This document shows, piece by piece, positions 37,098 to 46,571 of a DNA stretch of 64,000 bases; the stretch's first letter is position 1; each line of letters opens with the position of its first letter. The notes beneath the pieces are model-generated. The model saw nothing but the letters and a program-made list of their open reading frames with translations. It did not search any database and was not told the origin of the DNA. The DNA comes from Massilistercora timonensis (lineage in GTDB: Bacteria > Bacillota > Clostridia > Lachnospirales > Lachnospiraceae). The position numbers were made by a program, and so were the translations under genes. The stretch covers positions 2,170,001 to 2,234,000 of the forward strand of contig NZ_LT990039.1 of the NCBI RefSeq assembly GCF_900312975.1, read 5' to 3'.

Positions 37098-38984
37098 ATG
37101 AACAGAAAGCAGAAGACAATGTTGACAAGGATCCTGATCGCGGCGGCGCTTCTGATCGGGCTTAATTTTATCCCGGCGACGGGAGCTATCCGGTTCGTCC
37201 TGTATCTGATCCCTTATCTGGTGGTGGGATATGATATCCTTCTGAAAGCCCTGAAGGGGATCAGAAACCGGCAGGTTTTCGACGAGTGCTTCCTGATGGC
37301 CATCGCCACGGTGGGAGCCATCGCCCTGGCGATCTATGAGCAAAGCGGAGACTACACGGAAGCAGTGGCGGTTATGCTGTTCTATCAGGTGGGAGAACTG
37401 TTCCAGAGCTATGCGGTGGGCAAGAGCCGCCGCAATATCAGCGAGCTGATGGATATCCGTCCGGATTACGCCAATATTGAACAGGACGGCAGACTAGAGC
37501 AGGTTGACCCGGATGAGGTGGAGATCGGCACAGTGATCGTAGTGCAGCCGGGAGAGAAGGTACCCATCGACGGCGTGGTGCTGGAAGGCGAGAGTACGCT
37601 GAACACCAGCGCTCTCACAGGCGAGAGTCTGCCAAGGGATATCGCTGCTGGTGAAGAGATCGTAAGCGGATGTATCAATATGACAGGGGTGCTGAAGATC
37701 CGGACTACCAAAGAATTCGGGGAGTCTACCGTCTCGAAGATCCTGGATCTGGTGGAGAATGCAAGTTCCAGGAAATCCCGGTCAGAAGATTTTATCTCCC
37801 GGTTTGCCCGGGTTTATACTCCGGCAGTGTGTTACGGAGCGCTGGCCCTGGCGTTTCTGTCGCCCCTGATCCGGCTTTTTGCCATGGGGCTTCCGGCGGA
37901 CTGGGAGACCTGGGTATACCGGGCGCTCACCTTCCTGGTGATCAGTTGTCCTTGCGCGCTGGTGATCAGTATTCCCCTTAGTTTCTTTGCGGGGATCGGG
38001 GGAGCCAGCAATGCAGGCGTCCTGGTGAAAGGCTCCAACTATCTGGAGACTCTGTCCCAGACAAAGATTGTGGTATTTGACAAGACAGGAACGCTGACGG
38101 AAGGCGTCTTCGAGGTAAATGGTATTCATCACAGCAGCATGGAGGATGAGAAACTTCTGGAGTACGCGGCGCTGGCAGAAAGCGCTTCTTCCCATCCTAT
38201 CAGCAAGAGTATCCGGAAGGCTTACGGGAAAGACCTGGACCGTTCCCGGGTGACGGATATCCAGGAGATCAGCGGGAACGGGGTGACCGCCCAGGTGGAC
38301 GGTCATCCGGTGGCAGCAGGGAACGACAGACTGATGGAACATCTGGGGATCTCCTATATCGCCTGCCATTGTGTGGGGACCATTGTTCATCTTGCCATTG
38401 ACGGAGAATACGCCGGTCATATCCTGATCTCTGACCGTGTGAAACCTCATGCCAGAGAGGCAGTGCAGGCGCTGAAAGAAGCCGGTATCAGTAAGACGGT
38501 GATGCTAAGCGGAGATATCCGTAGAGTGGCTGATCAGGTGGCCGGGGAACTGGGGATCCATGAGGTCTACAGCGAGCTGCTTCCTGCTGACAAGGTGGCG
38601 AAAGTAGAAGAGCTTCTGAAAACCAAGCCGGAGAAAGAAAAGCTGGCCTTCGTGGGAGACGGCATCAACGACGCGCCGGTACTGGGACGCGCCGATATCG
38701 GGATCGCCATGGGTGCCATGGGCTCTGATGCGGCTATCGAGGCGGCGGACGTGGTGCTGATGGATGATGATCCTCTGAAGATCGCCAAGGCCATCAAGAT
38801 CTCCCGGAAGTGCCTGGGGATCGTGTATCAGAATATTGTATTTGCCATCGGGATCAAATTGATCTGCCTGGCGCTGGGAGCGCTTGGGATCGCCAATATG
38901 TGGCTGGCTATCTTTGCCGATGTGGGAGTGATGATCCTGGCGGTGCTGAACGCTATACGGGCGCTGTTTGTGAAGAAAATATAG
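37098..38984 (+). CDS. Heavy-metal-translocating P1B-type ATPase (Zn/Cd/Pb-like)
   Basis: 628 residues. About eight membrane helices; SALTGES actuator motif; the transmembrane metal motif SCPCALVISIPLSF; phosphorylation motif FDKTGTLTEG; the HP motif SHPISKS; and GDGINDAP. CPC with the Zn/Cd context points to a ZntA/CadA-type exporter, though copper export is possible. No N-terminal metal domain; the HMA gene provides it. ArsR-type regulation from the divergent gene is likely. Confidence 0.9.
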   Translation: MNRKQKTMLTRILIAAALLIGLNFIPATGAIRFVLYLIPYLVVGYDILLKALKGIRNRQVFDECFLMAIATVGAIALAIYEQSGDYTEAVAVMLFYQVGELFQSYAVGKSRRNISELMDIRPDYANIEQDGRLEQVDPDEVEIGTVIVVQPGEKVPIDGVVLEGESTLNTSALTGESLPRDIAAGEEIVSGCINMTGVLKIRTTKEFGESTVSKILDLVENASSRKSRSEDFISRFARVYTPAVCYGALALAFLSPLIRLFAMGLPADWETWVYRALTFLVISCPCALVISIPLSFFAGIGGASNAGVLVKGSNYLETLSQTKIVVFDKTGTLTEGVFEVNGIHHSSMEDEKLLEYAALAESASSHPISKSIRKAYGKDLDRSRVTDIQEISGNGVTAQVDGHPVAAGNDRLMEHLGISYIACHCVGTIVHLAIDGEYAGHILISDRVKPHAREAVQALKEAGISKTVMLSGDIRRVADQVAGELGIHEVYSELLPADKVAKVEELLKTKPEKEKLAFVGDGINDAPVLGRADIGIAMGAMGSDAAIEAADVVLMDDDPLKIAKAIKISRKCLGIVYQNIVFAIGIKLICLALGALGIANMWLAIFADVGVMILAVLNAIRALFVKKI

Positions 38985-39026
38985 GGTTATCGCCAACTAT
39001 CCCTACAAACCTGAATTTAATAAACA

Positions 39027-39066
39027 ATCCCCAACCAGAATGGTCTGGCTGGGGATCTCTTTTTTG
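39027..39066. terminator. Terminator between the P-ATPase and PBP1A genes
   Basis: ATCCCCAACCAGA (39027-39039) pairs with TCTGG-C-TGGGGAT (39044-39056) around an ATGG loop, then CTCTTTTTTG. It lies between convergent genes. Confidence 0.85.
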
Positions 39067-39095
39067 TTAATGAATTATTGAGTATTTTATGTGGA

Positions 39096-41675
39096 TTAGG
39101 TCTCAGGTGTTGTTGGTTGTTCCGGCTCTGGTTCCGGCTCTGGTTCCGGCTCTGGTTTTGGCTCTGGTTCTGGTTCTGGCGCTGGTTCCGGTTGAGGAGT
39201 ATTGCCACCGGTATTACCACCATTATTATTACCGCCGGTATTGCTTTCTTTATCTTTATCCTTATCCTTATTCTTGTCATCACCGGTATCGCTGTCTGGT
39301 TTATCCACAGCCTCGCCGTTTTCGCCAACTACACCGGCATGCCCGGAACATCTTTCGGTTGGGACAGTATCCTTCGCGAAATATTCAGTAATGCTTGGAC
39401 ATTGTCCAGCCACCGCCAGTTTACCGGTCAGCTTGCACACGGTTTTCTTTTCAACCGAGTTGGGCATCTCAAAATCTTTGTGATCCAGATCTTCGTGGAT
39501 CCGGCTCATGATAGAGCGCCAGAGACGAAGCCGGAAGCTGGTGTCGTAATTACACTCTTTATTATCGTCATATCCGCCCCATACAGTACAGGTATAGTAG
39601 GGGGTGAAGCCGCAGAACCACAGGTCCTTGTTGGAAGTAGTGGTACCTGTTTTTCCGGCTACCGGCATGTTGCTCAGCTGACAGGATCTACCTGTTCCGC
39701 TGGTGACTACAGACTCCATTGCGCTGGTCAGAAGAGCAGCAGTGCTGTCTTTTAAGACAGTGCGGGTCTCCTGTGTGTTTTCCAGAAGAACATTGCCGTC
39801 GTGATCCAGGATCTTGGTATACATGGTTGGGGAATTATAAACCCCGCCGTTTGCGATGGTCGCGAAAGCGGCGCACATCTGATAGTTATATACGCCTTCG
39901 GTGATACCTCCCAGCGCCAGCGTGTCGTTGATATCGCTGTAGATACCGCCGTTGATCTCTTTGCGGTCGATCAGGGTAGTGATACCCAGATCCTCGCAAT
40001 ATTCAAATCCCAGTTCCTGGGTGATCTCATCGCTGACCTTTACCGCGGCAACGTTAACAGAGTTTGCGATGGCGGTGCGGTAAGTGATGTCTCCCAGATA
40101 CCGCCGGTTTGCATTCCGGATCTCTTTGCCGCTCTTGGTGGTATAGGGCTCGTCCCGGACGATGGTAGCAAGGGTCTTGCCGCAGGAATCCAGGGCAGGG
40201 GCGTAAGCTGCCAGCACCTTGAAGGTAGAACCGGGCTGACGTTTTGAACCCTTGTAGGCACGGTTCAGTCCCTGATTGGTCTTCTTGCCGCGGCCGCCTA
40301 CCATGGCTTTGATCTGTCCGGTGGACTGGTCCATGATAGTGACGGATGCCTGAGGCTGAGGAGTGATGGTGATACGCTCGTCGTAGGTGTCCCCTTCCTT
40401 GGCGATAGTTTTCTTCCACTCCTCCACCATTTCTTTGGCGGCATCTTTGCTGGAATAGAGAAGGCCCTGCTTTTTGCCGTATTTTTCTTTTACATAATTC
40501 TTGATATGGCCGGAACCATAGTTTTCTACAGTGCCGTCGGCACGGGTAACAGTCAGGGCATAGTCCAGACCGTATTCCTTCAGGCCGGGGTAGTTGCTGT
40601 CCTCGTTCATTTCCTCGTCGCAGATCTTCTGCATTGCCATGTTCTGGGTGGAGTAGATGGTGAGGCCGCCGCTGTAGAGGGCGTTGTAGGCCTGGGTCTC
40701 ACTGTAGCCCAGCTGATCCTGCAGATCCTGCATTACCTGGTCCGCCAGGGCATCTACAAAATAGGAAGTGGAGCTTTCGCTTTCCTCCACTTTGGTATTT
40801 ACCTGCTGGATCCGGGCATAGACATCGTCTGCCACAGCCTCGTCATAGGCTGCCTGGTCGATATACCCCTGGTCCAGCATGTTGTCCAGCACCTTCTGGC
40901 GGCGCTTGGCATTTGCTTCCGGGTTTGTCACCGGATTGTAGCCGGAAGGACTCTGGGTGATACCTGCTATGACGGCAGATTCCGACAGGGTGAGTTCAGA
41001 TACATCCTTGGCAAAGTACCGCTGTGCCGCGGATTGTACTCCCAGAGAGTTCTGTCCCAGGTTGATGGTGTTGAGATAAGCCTCCAGGATCTCCTCCTTG
41101 CTCATCTGCTTCTCAATCTCAAGGGCCAGGAACTGTTCCTGGATCTTTCTCTGTAATCTATCGTAAAACGTTTTTTCTTCTGTGAATTCAGGGAACACGT
41201 TGTTCTTGATCAGCTGCTGGGTCAGGGTACTGGCTCCTTCGGAGAAATTTCCGCTGGTCAGTCCCACCATGGCCGCACGGGCGATACCCTGCAGGTCGAT
41301 GCCGTTGTGATCATAGAAACGCTCGTCCTCGATGGCGATAAAAGCATGCTGCAGGTCTGCCGGGATCTCGTCCAGTGTTTTATAAACACGGTTCGCGCCG
41401 GACGCTACAAAACGCTGTATCTCAGTTTTCCCGTCGTCTGCGTAGACAAAAGTAGTATATCCTGATGGCTTTACATCTGCCGGGGAAACTTCCGGCGTGT
41501 TGTCCAGGATCTTTTTGACAAAAACACCGCCGCCTACAACTCCGGCGATTCCCACAAAAAGCAGACAAAGCAAAAATGCCTTGAATAATCTTACGCCAAC
41601 CCGCTTTCCCTGCATGGTGGATTTGGACGTGATCTTTTTCTGCCTCTGGGACGCTTTTTTCTTACCATAATTCAT
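39096..41675 (-). CDS. Penicillin-binding protein 1A, bifunctional
   Basis: 859 residues. A basic cytoplasmic start and membrane anchor (LFKAFLLCLLFVGIAGVVGG) precede the GT51 transglycosylase domain (EDERFYDHNGIDLQGIARA). The transpeptidase domain follows, with SxxK in PGSTFKVLA, SVN and KTGTTTSNKD. From about residue 795 the tail is low-complexity, ending in repeated PE units. It polymerises and cross-links peptidoglycan outside the membrane. GGAGG precedes the ATG. Confidence 0.93.
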   Translation of the reverse strand: MNYGKKKASQRQKKITSKSTMQGKRVGVRLFKAFLLCLLFVGIAGVVGGGVFVKKILDNTPEVSPADVKPSGYTTFVYADDGKTEIQRFVASGANRVYKTLDEIPADLQHAFIAIEDERFYDHNGIDLQGIARAAMVGLTSGNFSEGASTLTQQLIKNNVFPEFTEEKTFYDRLQRKIQEQFLALEIEKQMSKEEILEAYLNTINLGQNSLGVQSAAQRYFAKDVSELTLSESAVIAGITQSPSGYNPVTNPEANAKRRQKVLDNMLDQGYIDQAAYDEAVADDVYARIQQVNTKVEESESSTSYFVDALADQVMQDLQDQLGYSETQAYNALYSGGLTIYSTQNMAMQKICDEEMNEDSNYPGLKEYGLDYALTVTRADGTVENYGSGHIKNYVKEKYGKKQGLLYSSKDAAKEMVEEWKKTIAKEGDTYDERITITPQPQASVTIMDQSTGQIKAMVGGRGKKTNQGLNRAYKGSKRQPGSTFKVLAAYAPALDSCGKTLATIVRDEPYTTKSGKEIRNANRRYLGDITYRTAIANSVNVAAVKVSDEITQELGFEYCEDLGITTLIDRKEINGGIYSDINDTLALGGITEGVYNYQMCAAFATIANGGVYNSPTMYTKILDHDGNVLLENTQETRTVLKDSTAALLTSAMESVVTSGTGRSCQLSNMPVAGKTGTTTSNKDLWFCGFTPYYTCTVWGGYDDNKECNYDTSFRLRLWRSIMSRIHEDLDHKDFEMPNSVEKKTVCKLTGKLAVAGQCPSITEYFAKDTVPTERCSGHAGVVGENGEAVDKPDSDTGDDKNKDKDKDKESNTGGNNNGGNTGGNTPQPEPAPEPEPEPKPEPEPEPEPEPEQPTTPET
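39110..39200 (-). repeat. Low-complexity Pro-Glu coding repeat in the PBP1A tail
   Basis: A tandem 6-12 base unit (GGTTCCGGCTCT type on the plus strand) encodes the PE/PEPEP tail. Such tracts can change length by slippage; here they stay in frame to the PBP stop. Confidence 0.7.
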
Positions 41676-41702
41676 GCGCGTCTGCCTCCTTTATACCAGG
41701 TC

Positions 41703-41711
41703 ATTATAACA
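41703..41711 (-). promoter_or_regulatory. Extended -10 promoter of the PBP1A gene
   Basis: The minus strand reads TGTTATAAT with no strong -35 at the right distance; it is 28 bases before the ATG. Confidence 0.5.
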
Positions 41712-41838
41712 AATAACAGTATTGAAATAAAGGAAAAAATGAAAACTTCACATTTTGGTAGGAAAAACTTAAGAAATTCGGTATAGTAATAAGAAAGAGA
41801 TGTCTCAGACAGAATATGGGGAAAGGAACAGACAGAAG

Positions 41839-42498
41839 ATGGAGTCAGAATACAAGATTGTTTATGCAGGCGGCGAAGCCCAGATCATAGAGAAGAAATC
41901 CAGATTTATCGCCACGGTGCTCCCGGTGGAGACAGAAGAAGAGGCGCTGGCGTTCATTGAGTCCCTGCGCAAGAAATACTGGGACGCCACCCACAACTGC
42001 TATGCGTATGTGGTGGGGGAGAGGAACGAGATCCAGCGCTGCAGCGACGACGGGGAGCCTTCCGGGACGGCGGGACGGCCTATGATGGATGTGCTTGCCG
42101 GGGCGGGGGTACATAATGCGGCGGTGGTAGTGACCCGGTATTTCGGGGGAACCCTCCTTGGAACCGGGGGCCTGATCCGGGCTTATTCCCTGGCGGTGCA
42201 GGAGGGACTTGCCGCTGCGGAGGTGATCACCCGGATCCCGGGAGTGAAGCTGAAACTGACGGCGGAGTATACGGAGCTTGGGAAGATCCAGTATCTTCTG
42301 GGAGAGAAGGGTCTGACGGCTCAGGATGCAGTCTATACAGAGAAGGTGGAGCTGACAGTCCTTGTCCCGGAAGCGGACGCCGCCGGGATAAGAGAATCTC
42401 TGACAGAAGAGACCAACGGCAGGATCCGGATAGAAGAACTGGGGAAGTGCGGGATCGCCAACCGGAATGGAAAGCTGATGGAACTGGAAAAAGGCTAA
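41839..42498 (+). CDS. yigZ: YigZ/IMPACT family protein
   Basis: 219 residues. The conserved UPF0029 block is EKKSRFIATV, KKYWDATHNCYAYVVGE, RCSDDGEPSGTAGRPMMDVL and TRYFGGTLLGTGGLIRAYS; a smaller C-terminal domain follows. Related to mammalian IMPACT; role unknown in bacteria, perhaps in translation. The ATG at 41839 fits family N-termini; an ATG at 41800 with a weak site is possible and would add 13 residues. Confidence 0.85.
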   Translation: MESEYKIVYAGGEAQIIEKKSRFIATVLPVETEEEALAFIESLRKKYWDATHNCYAYVVGERNEIQRCSDDGEPSGTAGRPMMDVLAGAGVHNAAVVVTRYFGGTLLGTGGLIRAYSLAVQEGLAAAEVITRIPGVKLKLTAEYTELGKIQYLLGEKGLTAQDAVYTEKVELTVLVPEADAAGIRESLTEETNGRIRIEELGKCGIANRNGKLMELEKG

Positions 42499-42504
42499 GA
42501 AAAA

Positions 42505-42545
42505 GGGCCGGCGGGAAAGGAAAAAACCTTTCCGCCGGCCCTTTT
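42505..42545. terminator. Bidirectional terminator of yigZ and hpf
   Basis: GGGCCGGCGGGAAAGG pairs with CCTTTCCGCCGGCCC (one bulged G) around AAAAAA, flanked by AAAA and TTTT, so it works on both strands. Confidence 0.9.
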
Positions 42546-42583
42546 CAAAGAGTGAGGGACATATTCGTGAATTGCTCCCATAA

Positions 42584-43120
42584 TTAACTGAATTCCGGTT
42601 CGATCAGGCCAAAGCTTCCGTCCTTGCGCCGGTAGACCACATTTACCTCGTCTGTCTGGGCATTGCAGAATACGAAGAAATCATGGCCAAGAAGTTCCAT
42701 CTGCACGCAGGCGTCTTCCGGGAACATGGGCTTGATGCCAAATTTCTTGGTGCGGACGATGCGGATCTCGCCGTCGTCCTCCACCACATCCTGATTTTCA
42801 AAGAATTCCTGTTTAAAGTTGCCGCCTTCCTGATGTCTGGCGATCAGCTTGTTCTTGTACTTGCGGAGCTGGCGCTCGATGACTTCTTCTACCAGGTCAA
42901 TGGATACGTACATATCTGTGCTTTCCTGTTCAGAGCGGATCAGTCCGCCTTTGACAGGGATGGTGACTTCAATCTTCTGGTGTTCTCTCTGTACGCTCAG
43001 GGTTACATGGATTTCCGTATCAGGAGTAAAATACCTTTCCAGTTTTCCCAGCTTGCTCTCAACAGCCTGTTTTAAACCCGGTGTGACATCAATGTTTTTG
43101 CCGATAATGATAAATTTCAT
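42584..43120 (-). CDS. hpf: Ribosome hibernation promoting factor, long form
   Basis: 178 residues. The N-terminal HPF domain (MKFIIIGKNIDVTPGLKQAV) binds between the ribosomal subunits, and the C-terminal ribosome-dimerisation domain follows from about residue 115 (RTKKFGIKPMFPEDACVQME). Long HPF makes 100S dimers in stationary phase. GGAGT lies 8 bases before the ATG. The gene has its own leader. Confidence 0.95.
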   Translation of the reverse strand: MKFIIIGKNIDVTPGLKQAVESKLGKLERYFTPDTEIHVTLSVQREHQKIEVTIPVKGGLIRSEQESTDMYVSIDLVEEVIERQLRKYKNKLIARHQEGGNFKQEFFENQDVVEDDGEIRIVRTKKFGIKPMFPEDACVQMELLGHDFFVFCNAQTDEVNVVYRRKDGSFGLIEPEFS

Positions 43121-43220
43121 GATACCAACTCCTTTTTACATAATTTCAGGCAGTATAGTCTGACAATTGGTGTCGAAACTATGAATCTATCTGATATATG
43201 TAGTATAGCATGTTTAAGGT

Positions 43221-43832
43221 CTAATGTATAGCACGGATTACCTCAATTCGTGAAATTTTTCCTTCATGCATTTTAGCCACCCTCAGGCCGAAGTCGGAGA
43301 AGCGCACGCAGGTGCCCACGCCGATCTCAATGTCTTCCTCTTCACATCTGCGCATCAGCACGTCTTTGAGGGTGTCGCCCTCTTCATGGGGGATGGAGAT
43401 CTCCAGGATCTTATTTACAACGCCTGCCTTGGTGGTGGCGCGGAATACGGTTTCATCCGACACGTCAAAGTCGGAGAACAAAAATTTCCTTGTGGCGAAG
43501 AGTACAGCAATGGCGCAGACGCCGATGAGACTGCTCCAGGCCGAGGAGTGTTCTACGATGATCTGCCGGGCGATGGCAAAAAGGAGCACTTCAAACACCG
43601 TGTTTGGGGTGTGGTAGTACATCATGCGGATCAGCTCCACACCAATGATCAGGTTAAAGCAGGTTTCCAGAAGGTCGTCGTAGTTGGGCCATACCGCCAG
43701 ATTTGGAATGTTGCCCAGGGAACTGGCCATACGCAGGGAGAGCAGAAGAATCCCGATGGCCAGCATGATGGCGATAAAGAATTCCAGAAGGACGGCAAGG
43801 CGCTTCAGAAAAATGGATACGTATTGTTTCAT
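43221..43832 (-). CDS. PsiE-like membrane protein with a TrkA-C-like domain
   Basis: 203 residues. About four membrane helices occupy residues 10-115 (LEFFIAIMLAIGILLLSLRM), and the C-terminal 80 residues (ILEISIPHEEGDTLKDVLMR ... HEGKISRIEVIRAI) are like a TrkA-C regulatory domain. The membrane part resembles phosphate-starvation-inducible PsiE proteins. GGAGG lies 6 bases before the ATG. Function unknown; the C-terminal domain may bind a nucleotide or ion. Confidence 0.55.
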   Translation of the reverse strand: MKQYVSIFLKRLAVLLEFFIAIMLAIGILLLSLRMASSLGNIPNLAVWPNYDDLLETCFNLIIGVELIRMMYYHTPNTVFEVLLFAIARQIIVEHSSAWSSLIGVCAIAVLFATRKFLFSDFDVSDETVFRATTKAGVVNKILEISIPHEEGDTLKDVLMRRCEEEDIEIGVGTCVRFSDFGLRVAKMHEGKISRIEVIRAIH

Positions 43833-43859
43833 AGGCTCCTCCTTATGAAAGATAGTGGG

Positions 43860-45686
43860 TTAAGAGCGTGCTGCCCGCTTGCGCATCCGGGGATCCAGGA
43901 TCTTCTTGCGAAGCCGCAGGCTCTTGGGCGTTACTTCCAGAAGCTCGTCAGTGTCGATAAAGTCCAGGGCCTGCTCCAGGCTCAAGATCTTGGGCGGCGT
44001 TAAGCGAAGGGCTTCATCGGCGCTGGAAGAACGGGTATTGGTAAGATGCTTGGTCTTGCAGACATTGACTTCGATATCGTCGGTCTTGGCGTTTTCGCCG
44101 ATGACCATTCCTGAGTAGACCTTCTCGCCGGGGCCGATGAACAGAACGCCCCGCTCCTGGGCGCTGTAGAGTCCGTAGGTGACAGACTCGCCAGTCTCAT
44201 AGGCGATGAGAGAGCCCTGCTTGCGGTACTGGATATCCCCCTTGTAAGGGGCATAGCCTTCGAACGCGGTGTTCATGATCCCGTTTCCTTTGGTGTCTGT
44301 CAGGAACTCGCCCCGGTAGCCGATGAGTCCCCGGGAAGGAATGGAGAATTCCAGCCGGGTGTAGCCGCCGTTGGAGGCGCCCATATTGCGAAGCTCGCCT
44401 TTGCGCTGGCTGAGCTTATCGATGACAGTACCGGTGAATTCGTCGGGAACATCAATGAAGGCGGTTTCCACAGGCTCCAGCAATTTGCCGCTTTCATCCT
44501 CATGGTAGAGGACCTCCGCTTTGCTGACAGCGAACTCATAGCCCTCCCGGCGCATGTTTTCGATCAGGACGGAGAGATGGAGTTCTCCACGGCCGGACAC
44601 TTTGAAGCTGTCGGTACTGTCCATTTCTTCCACCCGGAGGCTGACGTCGGTGTTCAGTTCCCGGAAGAGACGGTCCCGCAGATGGCGGGAGGTAACATAT
44701 TTGCCCTCCTGTCCGGCAAAGGGACTGTCGTTGACGATAAACTGCATGGCGATGGTGGGCTCGGAGATCTTCTGGAAAGGGATGGCTGTGGGATTCTCCG
44801 GGGAACACAAGGTGTCGCCGATGGAGATATCCGCGATACCGGAGATGGCCACGATAGAGCCGATGGTGGCTTCCTTTACTTCCACTTTGTTCAGCCCGTC
44901 GAATTCGTACAGCTTGCTGATGCGCACCTTCTCCAGACGGTCCGGGTCGTGTTCATTTACCACGGCGGCGTCCATGCCTACCCGGATCACGCCGTTTTCC
45001 ACTTTTCCGATACCGATACGTCCCACATACTCATTGTAGTCGATGGTGCTGATAAGAACCTGGGTGTCTGCTTCCGGATCGCCTTCCGGCGCGGGAATGT
45101 ATTTCAATATGGTTTCAAAGAGAGGCTTCATGTCTCGCTTCTCATCGGTCAGATCCAGAACGGCAACCCCGGATTTTGCAGAAGCGTAGACGAAAGGACA
45201 GTCCAGCTGTTCTTCCGATGCGTCCAGATCAATGAAGAGCTCCAGAACTTCGTCGATGACTTCTGTAGGCCGTGCTTCCGGACGGTCCATCTTGTTGATG
45301 CAGACGATGACCGGAAGAGACAGTTCCAGAGCCTTGCGCAGCACGAATTTGGTCTGAGGCATGGCGCCCTCGAAAGCGTCTACCACCAGGACGACGCCGT
45401 CCACCATTTTCAGCACCCGCTCTACTTCGCCGCCAAAATCTGCATGTCCCGGCGTGTCCACGATGTTGATCTTGGTTCCCTTGTAGAAGACGGCGGTATT
45501 CTTGGAGAGGATGGTGATGCCCCGCTCCCGCTCGATGTCGTTGGAATCCATCACCCGTTCCGCCACTTCCTGATTCTCCCGGAAAACGCCGCTTTGCTTC
45601 AACAGCTCGTCCACCAGGGTGGTCTTGCCGTGGTCTACATGGGCGATGATAGCGATATTTCGAATGTCTTCCCGTTTTTGCTTCAT
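43860..45686 (-). CDS. typA: Translational GTPase TypA/BipA
   Basis: 608 residues, full family length. The G1 motif [10 protein letters not shown]3 [11 protein letters not shown] and G4 NKMD identify the GTPase, followed by EF-G-like domains and the TypA C-terminus. It binds the ribosome and aids assembly or stress translation. GGAAG precedes the ATG, and a TTGTAA-N16-TAAACT promoter is likely upstream on the minus strand. Confidence 0.95.
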   Translation of the reverse strand: MKQKREDIRNIAIIAHVDHGKTTLVDELLKQSGVFRENQEVAERVMDSNDIERERGITILSKNTAVFYKGTKINIVDTPGHADFGGEVERVLKMVDGVVLVVDAFEGAMPQTKFVLRKALELSLPVIVCINKMDRPEARPTEVIDEVLELFIDLDASEEQLDCPFVYASAKSGVAVLDLTDEKRDMKPLFETILKYIPAPEGDPEADTQVLISTIDYNEYVGRIGIGKVENGVIRVGMDAAVVNEHDPDRLEKVRISKLYEFDGLNKVEVKEATIGSIVAISGIADISIGDTLCSPENPTAIPFQKISEPTIAMQFIVNDSPFAGQEGKYVTSRHLRDRLFRELNTDVSLRVEEMDSTDSFKVSGRGELHLSVLIENMRREGYEFAVSKAEVLYHEDESGKLLEPVETAFIDVPDEFTGTVIDKLSQRKGELRNMGASNGGYTRLEFSIPSRGLIGYRGEFLTDTKGNGIMNTAFEGYAPYKGDIQYRKQGSLIAYETGESVTYGLYSAQERGVLFIGPGEKVYSGMVIGENAKTDDIEVNVCKTKHLTNTRSSSADEALRLTPPKILSLEQALDFIDTDELLEVTPKSLRLRKKILDPRMRKRAARS

Positions 45687-45869
45687 AACGATCTTCCTTT
45701 TCTTTTCCTATTTTAAATGTGTTCAGATACTCGTATACAACGCTAATAGTTTATCATATTTTTAAAAATTTACAAGTACCAGGAAAGACTGGTTCTAAAA
45801 TCCGGATCCCCTTCATAGACTAAATAGTGACCGAGAAATACGATTTAGAGGAAGGGAGATTGTAAGATT

Positions 45870-46499
45870 ATGTCAGATAAGATCATTGAGAACAACCAGG
45901 TAACGATCATGGGAGAGGTGGTATCAGGGTTCACGTTCAGCCACGAGGTGTTCGGGGAAGGCTTCTACATGGTGGATGTGAGCGTGAAAAGGCTGAGCAA
46001 TTCCCGGGATCTCATCCCGGTGATGATCTCGGAGCGCCTGATCGACGTAACGCAGGATTATACCGGGGAATTTCTGATGGTGACAGGACAGTTCCGGTCC
46101 TATAACCGGCACGAGGAACAGAAGAACCGGCTGGTGCTGTCTGTGTTTGCCAGGGAGGCGGAATTTATTGATGAAGAGCCGGACGGGGCCAAGACCAACA
46201 CCATCCTGCTGGACGGGTACATATGCAAGCTGCCGGTCTACCGGAAGACGCCCCTGGGCCGGGAGATCGCGGACCTTCTGCTGGCGGTGAACCGTCCCTA
46301 CGGGAAGTCGGATTATATCCCCTGTATCTGCTGGGGCAGGAACGCCCGGTTTGCTTCCGCCTTCCGGGTGGGAGAGCATGTGCAGCTGATCGGGCGGATC
46401 CAGAGCCGGGAATATATGAAGAAACTTTCCGAGACTGAGACGGAAAAACGCACAGCCTATGAGGTATCGGTAAGTAAGCTGGAGTGCTGTGAAGATTAG
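45870..46499 (+). CDS. SSB-like protein with two OB-type repeats
   Basis: 209 residues. Two similar OB-fold halves: QVTIMGEVVSGFTFSHEVFG at the start and TILLDGYICKLPVYRKTPLG from about residue 110, with the SSB-type strand IPCICWGRNARF. It lacks the acidic tail of classical SSB. It may be a DNA-binding helper, like the SSB-like proteins of Lachnospiraceae, or bind another ligand. GAAGGGAG precedes the ATG. The gene is alone between typA and dapA. Confidence 0.75.
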   Translation: MSDKIIENNQVTIMGEVVSGFTFSHEVFGEGFYMVDVSVKRLSNSRDLIPVMISERLIDVTQDYTGEFLMVTGQFRSYNRHEEQKNRLVLSVFAREAEFIDEEPDGAKTNTILLDGYICKLPVYRKTPLGREIADLLLAVNRPYGKSDYIPCICWGRNARFASAFRVGEHVQLIGRIQSREYMKKLSETETEKRTAYEVSVSKLECCED

Positions 46500-46510
46500 A
46501 AGCCCCCTCA

Positions 46511-46539
46511 TTGACATCATATTTGAATAATGTTAGAAT
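46511..46539 (+). promoter_or_regulatory. dapA promoter
   Basis: TTGACA (46511-46516), 17 bases, TAGAAT (46534-46539), with TG at 46531-46532. It is 32 bases before the dapA start. Confidence 0.85.
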
Positions 46540-46571
46540 TTTCATATATTTAGAATGTCAGGAGGGTAACT

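Noticed and set aside
39110-39200. CRISPR-like short repeats
   Set aside because: They are unequal coding repeats for the Pro-Glu tail of PBP1A, without spacers of constant length.
44502-45716. 404-codon plus-strand frame
   Set aside because: Lies antisense to typA; no ribosome site or recognisable motif.
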